Shown here piece by piece: positions 55,931-64,000 of a DNA stretch of 64,000 nucleotides (position 1 is its first letter; each line of letters begins with the position of its first letter). The DNA comes from Heloderma charlesbogerti (Eukaryota; Chordata; Lepidosauria; Squamata; Helodermatidae). The translations under genes and the position numbers were made by a program. Under the pieces are notes generated by a model. It ran no database searches, had not been told where the DNA came from, and was given only the letters and a program-made list of their open reading frames with translations. Location of the stretch: the NCBI GenBank assembly GCA_026122225.1, contig JANEZZ010002681.1, positions 434,001 to 498,000 of the forward strand. The letters run 5' to 3'.

Positions 55931-57184
55931 TAGAGCTGTGTGCAAAGGGCCTCTCAAAATTCTCCAGCCTATTTGTGGGCAGAGAAATTGAGGAGACAAT
56001 TTCACCAGGAGAATTCTCCAACAGTTTCTAGGGGTGTATGGAACCCCACTTACCTGGCTTCTCTGGGTTCCACGGGGGGGGGGGAGGGCGATCCGGTCAT
56101 CCCCCCGGAATCCTTGATGGGGGGAGGCAATCCATTCCTCCCCCCCCCCCAGAATCCTGCCTGGCCGGCTCTGCTCCGCAGCCAATCCGCGGAACCGCTG
56201 GCCGGGCCGATCTGCAGCAGGACCCCCGTCTGCTGCTGGGCTGCTGTGGACGCAAATGGTGTCTTGTGTGAGGGATGCCATTTGCATCCCTATGCTAGGC
56301 GGTGATAGGCTACGTAGATATTTATGTAGCCTATCAGGGCAAAAGCAGGGACGCAAATGGCGGCCGCCATTATGGCCGCCATTTGCGGCCGCAGCAGCCT
56401 GGAAGACGGCCCGGAGCCACCGCTGGGGCTGCCACTGCCGCCACATCTGCCACCAGGTAGGTACGTTCCGGGGGGATTGTGGGGGGTGGGGGGGGACAAG
56501 GCCGTTCTGCCACGGATTCCAGGGAGTCACTGGAGTCTATGGTGGAATTCTCCAACATCCCTAACAGTTTCTCACAGAGAGGGCTCACTATTAGCAGGGG
56601 TTATAGCACAGCTTCTTTCTTTTTATCCTAAGGGTTTGGGGGTTATTGCATCGCTTCTATAGGTGGCAACAGCATCAACTGCTTCTATAGGTGGCAACAG
56701 CATCAACTGTGTTGAGGCTTCAACTCTTCTGAAGCAGAATTTTGAATTTCTTTCGGTGGTATTTTTGAGCTTACCTAATCACTTCAAGGTGGCTGAGGAC
56801 GCAGTGTGTGTTTTTTCTCTCTCTCTATTGCACATCTTTTCATTGATCTGCAGCCTCCCAGGCCACCTGCACTTCCTGAACTGAGAAAGCCCCATAGGAG
56901 GAATTGCCTCATGATGTCTTCCTCATGATGGCTTTAACTGAAGTGTGAGAAGCTAAGGAGGCTTCAGGCTGCCACAGAGATTACTGTACAATAACAGACA
57001 GGACACTCACAGACTCTCCTCAGCCACTTCATAAGTAAGGTAAGCACAAGAACCCCACAACCAACCCATGAGCATTTCTCCGAAATTTTCTCCCCTTGGA
57101 ATTTCTTTTCAAAAGCAAATTTTCAAATTGAATGAGAATGGTACCAAAAAAAAAAGGGGGGGAGAAATTTTTGGCACAACACTA
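55931..57184. mobile_element. hAT-like element (13221 family) hosting element F
   Basis: Ends TAGAGCTGTGTGCAAA and TTTTTGGCACAACACTA, as in 13221-13888. Flanks ATTATAAC and ATTTTAAC form an 8-bp target duplication with one mismatch. The element's own sequence resumes after F at 56564. The GCTTACC and GGTAAGC outward motifs of the family are conserved. Confidence 0.87.
56029..56563. mobile_element. Element F: palindromic hAT-like element, 535 bp
   Basis: Left end TAGGGGTG, right end CATCCCTA, with a perfect 8-bp target duplication ACAGTTTC (56021-56028 and 56564-56571). Compact core: a GTGATAGGCTACGTAGA palindrome and a GCAAATGGCGGCCGCCAT hairpin. Outward motifs ACTTACC (56048-56054) and GGTAGGT (56456-56462). 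Confidence 0.92.
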
Positions 57185-57203
57185 ATTTTAACTCACCTGC
57201 ACA

Positions 57204-57596
57204 TAGGGATGCTGGAGAAATTTGAGACAGACTAAAATAAGCTTGGATTTCTAAGAATCTGACCTGTGGAATCCTCTGCAGAGTGACCCCTTCAGGTCAT
57301 GTGGAGTCCGGAGGACTTTCACAGTTTTTTTTTTTTTTAACTTTCTCAAAATGTATGCATAGTTATTCATAGGAAAATACATACGTTTCTGCTGGGGAAC
57401 AATATGATAAATGTTACGTACTAAGATAAATTATGTAAATTGTTACGAAATATCTTACGTAATTATTTGTGTACTTTTCTTCACAACAGCAACAACAAAA
57501 AATCACATCTGTCTGCCAGCAGTCGATGGAACAAAAGGCACTTGACAATCTGTGAAACAAAGACGGAGCAGATTTTACACAGTCTGTACATCCCTA
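57204..57596. mobile_element. Element N: hAT-like element, 393 bp
   Basis: Ends TAGGGATGCTGGAGAAATTT and CAGTCTGTACATCCCTA. Target duplication CCTGCACA (57196-57203) and CCTGCACT (57597-57604), 7 of 8. The core contains TTACGTAC and TTACGTAA-type palindromes. Same family as K, in reverse. Confidence 0.8.
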
Positions 57597-57603
57597 CCTG
57601 CAC

Positions 57604-58143
57604 TAGGGATGTCAGAGAATTTCTCCACGAATCTCCAGGAGGCCGAATGCCAATGCATTTGGCCCCCCAAAATTGGTGGGGAAATTCTCCGCCACCCCCG
57701 CCACCCCCCCAGGATGGGACTTACCTCGTGCGAATGTCCCTCTCAGCGGCGGGTCCCAGCGGCGGTTCAGCGGTGGTTCGGCGGCAGCGGTGGCGGCCGG
57801 TCTTCTGACCAGCTGCCGCCGCCGCCATTACAAAGTTAAAAAAAAAAAGTGATTGGCTACGTAAAGATTTACGTAGCCTATCACAGCTAGATTTTCAAAG
57901 TCAGCCATGACAGGCTATGTAAATCTTTACACAGCCTATCACAGCTGACTTTAAAAAAAAAAAAAGCGCATACGCAAATGGCGGCGCCCATGGAGGCCGC
58001 CATTTGCGTTACTTATTTGGGCACGGGTAGCCTACGTAAAGATTTACGTAGACTACAACAAAAATAAGGGCAACGCTATTTGCGGTGCCCTTATTTTCGC
58101 CGTAGTCTACATAAATCTTTACGTAGACTACCCGTGCCCAAAG
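57604..58143. mobile_element. Element L: palindromic hAT-like element, left part only
   Basis: Starts TAGGGATGTCAGAGAATTTC, like element A in the same orientation, with an ACTTACC motif near 57719 and a GGTCTTCTGACC hairpin at 57795-57814. Interrupted at 58143 by element M. Its right half is absent, because beyond the axis the sequence is the mirror of the left half. Confidence 0.82.
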
Positions 58144-58758
58144 TAGGGTTGGCAGAGAATTTCTCCCCGAAACTTCGGGGGGCTGAACGCCAACGTGTTC
58201 GGCCACCCGAAGAAGTTTCGGAGAGAAATTCTCCGCCCCCCCCCGCCCCCGCACCACTCCCCGGGATGGGACTTACCTTTCCCGAATGTCCCTCCCGGCG
58301 GCGGGTCCCAGCGGTGGTTTGTCAGGTCTTCATCAGGGGCGGGGGCGGCAGCTGATCTTTCGACCAGCTGCCACCGCCGCCATTCCAATAAAAGTAAAAA
58401 GATTACGTAGACTACAGCGAAAATAAGGGCAACGCTATTTGCGTTGCCCTTATTTTCGCCGTAGTCTACGTAAAGATTTACGTAGACTACAGCGACCAAA
58501 TAAGGAACGCGAATGGCGGCTCCCTATGGGGGCCGCCATTTGCGTATGCGCTTTTTTTTTTTTAAGTCACCCATGATAGGCTACGTGACGATTTACGTAG
58601 CCTATCACGGCTGACTTTGCAGATCTAGCCGTGATAGGCTACGTTAATCGTCACGTAGCCTATCACAGGGGCGTTTTTTTAAAAAAAAAACCTTTTATTT
58701 CACGGCCGGGCGAGGCGAGGCGCCTCCTCCCCGGCCTGAATTTCGGGGGGAGGCGCAA
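58144..58758. mobile_element. Element M: palindromic hAT-like element containing the axis
   Basis: Starts TAGGGTTGGCAGAGAATTTC inside element L. It runs through GGTAAGT-type (ACTTACC near 58273), GATCTTTCGACC hairpin (58350-58369), TACGTAGACTAC and TGATAGGCTACG palindromes. It reaches the GC-rich hairpin that in intact copies lies only about 50 bp from the other terminus. There the sequence folds back on itself. The other terminus of M is not in the window. Confidence 0.82.
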
Positions 58759-61700
58759 GCGCTCTCCCCCCGAAATTCAGGCCGGGGAGGAGGCGCCTCG
58801 CCTCGCCCGGCCGTGAAATAAAAGGTTTTTTTTTTAAAAAAACGCCCCTGTGATAGGCTACGTGACGATTAACGTAGCCTATCACGGCTAGATCTGCAAA
58901 GTCAGCCGTGATAGGCTACGTAAATCGTCACGTAGCCTATCATGGGTGACTTAAAAAAAAAAAAGCGCATACGCAAATGGCGGCCCCCATAGGGAGCCGC
59001 CATTCGCGTTCCTTATTTGGTCGCTGTAGTCTACGTAAATCTTTACGTAGACTACGGCGAAAATAAGGGCAACGCAAATAGCGTTGCCCTTATTTTCGCT
59101 GTAGTCTACGTAATCTTTTTACTTTTATTGGAATGGCGGCGGTGGCAGCTGGTCGAAAGATCAGCTGCCGCCCCCGCCCCTGATGAAGACCTGACAAACC
59201 ACCGCTGGGACCCGCCGCCGGGAGGGACATTCGGGAAAGGTAAGTCCCATCCCGGGGAGTGGTGCGGGGGCGGGGGGGGGCGGAGAATTTCTCTCCGAAA
59301 CTTCTTCGGGTGGCCGAACACGTTGGCGTTCAGCCCCCCGAAGTTTCGGGGAGAAATTCTCTGCCAACCCTACTTTGGGCACGGGTAGTCTACGTAAAGA
59401 TTTATGTAGACTACGGCGAAAATAAGGGCACCGCAAATAGCGTTGCCCTTATTTTTGTTGTAGTCTACGTAAATCTTTACGTAGGCTACCCGTGCCCAAA
59501 TAAGTAACGCAAATGGCGGCCTCCATGGGCGCCGCCATTTGCGTATGCGCTTTTTTTTTTTTTAAAGTCAGCTGTGATAGGCTGTGTAAAGATTTACATA
59601 GCCTGTCATGGCTGACTTTGAAAATCTAGCTGTGATAGGCTACGTAAATCTTTACGTAGCCAATCACTTTTTTTTTTTAACTTTGTAATGGCGGCGGCGG
59701 CAGCTGGTCAGAAGACCGGCCGCCACCGCTGCCGCCGAACCACCGCTGAACCGCCGCTGGGACCCGCCGCTGAGAGGGACATTCGCACGAGGTAAGTCCC
59801 ATCCTGGGGGGGTGGCGGGGGTGGCGGAGAATTTCCCCACCAATTTTGGGGGGCCAAATGCATTGGCATTCGGCCTCCTGGAGATTCGTGGAGAAATTCT
59901 CTGACATCCCTAGTGCAGGTAGGGATGTACAGACTGTGTAAAATCTGCTCCGTCTTTGTTTCACAGATTGTCAAGTGCCTTTTGTTCCATCGACTGCTGG
60001 CAGACAGATGTGATTTTTTGTTGTTGCTGTTGTGAAGAAAAGTACACAAATAATTACGTAAGATATTTCGTAACAATTTACATAATTTATCTTAGTACGT
60101 AACATTTATCATATTGTTCCCCAGCAGAAACGTATGTATTTTCCTATGAATAACTATGCATACATTTTGAGAAAGTTAAAAAAAAAAAAAACTGTGAAAG
60201 TCCTCCGGACTCCACATGACCTGAAGGGGTCACTCTGCAGAGGATTCCACAGGTCAGATTCTTAGAAATCCAAGCTTATTTTAGTCTGTCTCAAATTTCT
60301 CCAGCATCCCTATGTGCAGGTGAGTTAAAATTAGTGTTGTGCCAAAAATTTCTCCCCCCCTTTTTTTTTTGGTACCATTCTCATTCAATTTGAAAATTTG
60401 CTTTTGAAAAGAAATTCCAAGGGGAGAAAATTTCGGAGAAATGCTCATGGGTTGGTTGTGGGGTTCTTGTGCTTACCTTACTTATGAAGTGGCTGAGGAG
60501 AGTCTGTGAGTGTCCTGTCTGTTATTGTACAGTAATCTCTGTGGCAGCCTGAAGCCTCCTTAGCTTCTCACACTTCAGTTAAAGCCATCATGAGGAAGAC
60601 ATCATGAGGCAATTCCTCCTATGGGGCTTTCTCAGTTCAGGAAGTGCAGGTGGCCTGGGAGGCTGCAGATCAATGAAAAGATGTGCAATAGAGAGAGAGA
60701 AAAAACACACACTGCGTCCTCAGCCACCTTGAAGTGATTAGGTAAGCTCAAAAATACCACCGAAAGAAATTCAAAATTCTGCTTCAGAAGAGTTGAAGCC
60801 TCAACACAGTTGATGCTGTTGCCACCTATAGAAGCAGTTGATGCTGTTGCCACCTATAGAAGCGATGCAATAACCCCCAAACCCTTAGGATAAAAAGAAA
60901 GAAGCTGTGCTATAACCCCTGCTAATAGTGAGCCCTCTCTGTGAGAAACTGTTAGGGATGTTGGAGAATTCCACCATAGACTCCAGTGACTCCCTGGAAT
61001 CCGTGGCAGAACGGCCTTGTCCCCCCCCACCCCCCACAATCCCCCCGGAACGTACCTACCTGGTGGCAGATGTGGCGGCAGTGGCAGCCCCAGCGGTGGC
61101 TCCGGGCCGTCTTCCAGGCTGCTGCGGCCGCAAATGGCGGCCATAATGGCGGCCGCCATTTGCGTCCCTGCTTTTGCCCTGATAGGCTACATAAATATCT
61201 ACGTAGCCTATCACCGCCTAGCATAGGGATGCAAATGGCATCCCTCACACAAGACACCATTTGCGTCCACAGCAGCCCAGCAGCAGACGGGGGTCCTGCT
61301 GCAGATCGGCCCGGCCAGCGGTTCCGCGGATTGGCTGCGGAGCAGAGCCGGCCAGGCAGGATTCTGGGGGGGGGGGAGGAATGGATTGCCTCCCCCCATC
61401 AAGGATTCCGGGGGGATGACCGGATCGCCCTCCCCCCCCCCCGTGGAACCCAGAGAAGCCAGGTAAGTGGGGTTCCATACACCCCTAGAAACTGTTGGAG
61501 AATTCTCCTGGTGAAATTGTCTCCTCAATTTCTCTGCCCACAAATAGGCTGGAGAATTTTGAGAGGCCCTTTGCACACAGCTCTAGTTATAATGTCTTAC
61601 AATAGGCTGCTCTAGGTTTTTGTTTGTTCGTTTGTTTTTTAGTAAGAATTGCAGATTTGTTGTTATGAAATCTTGTTCTTCCATTGTCATTTTTCCTATA

Positions 61701-64000
61701 TACAACATTCATTGTTTATTGTTTATTTTTTTCATTCAAACAAATTGCATTTGTGGAAGTGGATGTTACTGATTGTCTAATGACATAAGTTTTGTTAGTA
61801 ACTGTGCTCTTAAAAGAAGTGGTTTCTTGAAAGTCACTACAGTAATGCAATGGCTGATTTACATTGCTGATATCCAGGGTTGCAAGTTGCAACTATCTTG
61901 TTTAAGTGCTGCTTTACATTAATGTATGTAAATAGGGTGGTTTTCTGAACATGATGTGTGGTGGAGAATTAATGGCTTCCATTAAACTAGCACAATAGGA
62001 TATAATAAGGTAACTATCTTTCATAATCTGGTGGCAGTTAGGGGCAGCAGGATGGTAGTCCACAGCAAATGGAATGGAATTCAATTTTTTTTCAAAGAGT
62101 TAGCCTTTGCCTCATATAGAAAGGTATTCCTACATATTACTGATGCTTGACTTATATTGTAGTCACTGCTGTGAATAGTGTATCCACATTGTTGGAGATG
62201 TTTTTTAAGTTCATTACAACTTTTTGATGATGATGATGATTTCAAATGTGTTTTATCCTATGAGCCAAACTCTTATCGCTCTGACTTAGATGGTTCAGAT
62301 GCCATGACTTGTCGTTTCAGGCACAGGTGGAATCTGTAGGTTTACAATCTAAGTCTGTGACAGACAATTTGATGATTTTCAGTGATTAAACGCATATCCA
62401 GGAAGGGTAATTTTGGGTTTTCATTTGTGGTGCTGCTGGTGAACTTTATTGATGGATGGATGGATGGATGGATGGATGGATGGATGGATAGTGTTGGTAA
62501 ACTTAGTATAATTCTCCAAGATATCCCTTCCATAGTCCCAGATTACAAAGATGATCGTAAACCATCCAGAAAGCTTCAGTTATTGGCCAGTATAGAAATG
62601 TAATGAATAAATTAAAATGAATGAATGGAGACCCTCCCAAAGGAGATCTACCAGACTCATGCAAGGCTATTATAATGAACTTTGTGGTTGTATATGTAGT
62701 GACCTGATTCTTTTTGTTTTGAACTATGTTTTGTTCTTCATATGTGATACTATTTTCAGTGTGATTTTGTAGAATTGTATAAAATAAATAAATAACAAAT
62801 TTATGCTGTTTGTCTGACTTGAAAAAAACTGCTATAAACTGCCTTTTATAAAACAAACAAACAAACAGAAACTGTTCATACATTCTAAGAAAGAAAGAAA
62901 GAAGGGAAGGAAGGAAGGAAGGAAGGAAGGAAGGAAGGAAGGAAGGAAGGAAGGAAGCTGTTCTGAGCAGCTGTCTATTTACTGCTGGGTGTTCTTCCAA
63001 GGCCAATTCACAATTGAGGCAGGTAACTGAGATTATGTAATGCCAATTGTATATGCATTATAATAGCTGTCAATTGGCCTCTGACCCCAGTTCAAGGTAG
63101 TGTTTTTGAATTATACAACCTTTGAATTATACAATTATACAGCCTTATACCACCCAAAGGAGTATCTCTCTCTATATAAAAGCCTTTGCTTTTCTTTAGC
63201 TCTGCAGAGTGGGCCTTTGTCTTATGCCACAAGACATCTTCTCAAAGGGTAGGACTTCTACATAATAGTTGTGGAACTTTATTCTTGAGTGGTGGTGGTG
63301 GTGGGCCAGTTATGGCCCAAACCTCTGGAAGTGGATAGAACATTTCTGGAGGCAACTCAACATGATAGGGTTCCATTTTCCCCATAAACTTCCTATGAAC
63401 ATAGTGGCAGTCTAAGCTGGTTGCAACAAACTGAAGCCTTTTTGCTACCAGACAGCTGTGGGCCTGGGCTGAGGATTAACTTCTGCTCTATGTTCATGGT
63501 GCTGAGTATCAGCTTCTCCACAGACAATGGGCAATGTGTCCTTGTATTTCTTCCACCAAAGATTGTCCTAGAGCCGTGCCTGCTTCAACCTGGGGTAAGG
63601 TCCTTAAGAACTCTCTTGACCCCTCCATCCATAGATGTGGACTTCCTTCAGCAATCCCAATCATTAGCCCTGGGGCCATCCCACTTTTTTCTACCTCCAC
63701 TTCGTCCTCTTGTCTCATCCTCCATTTTATTTTATTTTTTTATTTATTTATTGGATTTATACACTGCTCCACATCCCATCTCATCCTCCAGTTGTTTTTG
63801 TTTTTGTTTATTGGACTTATACACTGCTCCACATCCAATAAGAGTCAACAATAAAAATGTGTGTGCGGGGGAGGGGAATCAAAATACAGACTTAAAATTT
63901 GTACTGATAAATTATTCCAATAAAACTGTGGCTAGTCAGTCAGGGAAGGCTTGTTGTAAATAATAATAATGATGATAATTCTTGAGCTGGCACTAAAATC
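58758..64000. repeat. Right arm: mirror copies of all left-arm features
   Basis: Mirror images, reverse orientation: M 58758-59372, L 59373-59912, N 59920-60312, the 13221-family element 60332-61585 with F at 60953-61487, (ATCC)n 62452-62490, (TTCC)n 62887-62957, and the L2 3' end 63781-64000. These are not independent insertions and should not be counted as extra copies. Confidence 0.95.

Larger units (their letters stand above)
53516..64000. repeat. Giant inverted repeat, arms at least 5.2 kb
   Basis: Position i pairs with 117516 minus i. Left arm 53516-58752, loop 58753-58763 (GCGCAAGCGCT), right arm 58764-64000. All mirrored reading frames have identical predicted peptides at exactly mirrored coordinates. 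Homopolymers (for example 11 A at 57838-57848 against 11 T) and tetranucleotide repeats have equal lengths. The right end is cut by the window edge, so the true arm may be longer. No mismatch was found in the places checked by eye. Confidence 0.97.

Noticed and set aside
58631..58885. Paired 61-aa frames at the axis as a bidirectional gene
   Set aside because: Produced by the mirror symmetry and made of element sequence only.
60986..61615. 209-aa frame, and its twin at 55901-56530
   Set aside because: Both are translations of the palindromic element F region. They are mirror images, have no family motif and cross element boundaries.

Overview
The window looks like non-coding nuclear DNA from a squamate reptile (lizard or snake). 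The main evidence is several Bov-B (RTE clade) LINEs, one of them full length and one with an 870-codon open frame. They sit among CR1- and L2-type LINE fragments, many non-autonomous hAT-like elements and many microsatellites. I found no convincing host protein-coding exon, rRNA, tRNA or CRISPR array. Almost every long reading frame is LINE reverse transcriptase or an antisense or out-of-frame shadow of it.

Layout. 1-15 kb: scattered short palindromic repeats, a Bov-B 3' fragment (1690-2351), a CR1 3' end (3340-3981), an LTR-like repeat with an RTE fragment inside it (6227-6915), an internally deleted Bov-B (7551-10084), CR1-like fragments and a 668-bp hAT-like element with an 8-bp target duplication. 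15-30 kb: a 5'-truncated Bov-B with an open frame (15863-18557), L2 fragments and long stretches with nothing recognisable. 30-46 kb: a CR1 split by a palindromic hAT-like element, further copies of that element (38921-39884, 41456-42009), and relatives with the same ends but different cores (42736-43449, 43801-44350, 44659-45539). 46-53.5 kb: a full-length Bov-B with two frameshifts (46585-49799), then an L2 broken by three separate hAT-like insertions.

From 53516 to the end of the window the sequence is a giant inverted repeat. Two arms of at least 5.2 kb mirror each other about position 58758, with no net length difference even in homopolymers and microsatellites. The axis lies exactly on a short hairpin native to one of the palindromic hAT-like elements. 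This is either a very recent foldback duplication or a library or assembly artefact. The sequence alone cannot decide, but the position of the axis is informative.

The most novel content is the set of hAT-like elements. They share Ac-like ends (TAGGGATG...CATCCCTA) and 8-bp target duplications (perfect in five copies). Most have cores made of palindromes nested inside larger palindromes, and most carry one outward-pointing GGTRAGT-type motif near each end. That motif matches a 5' splice donor but could equally be a subterminal transposase-binding site.
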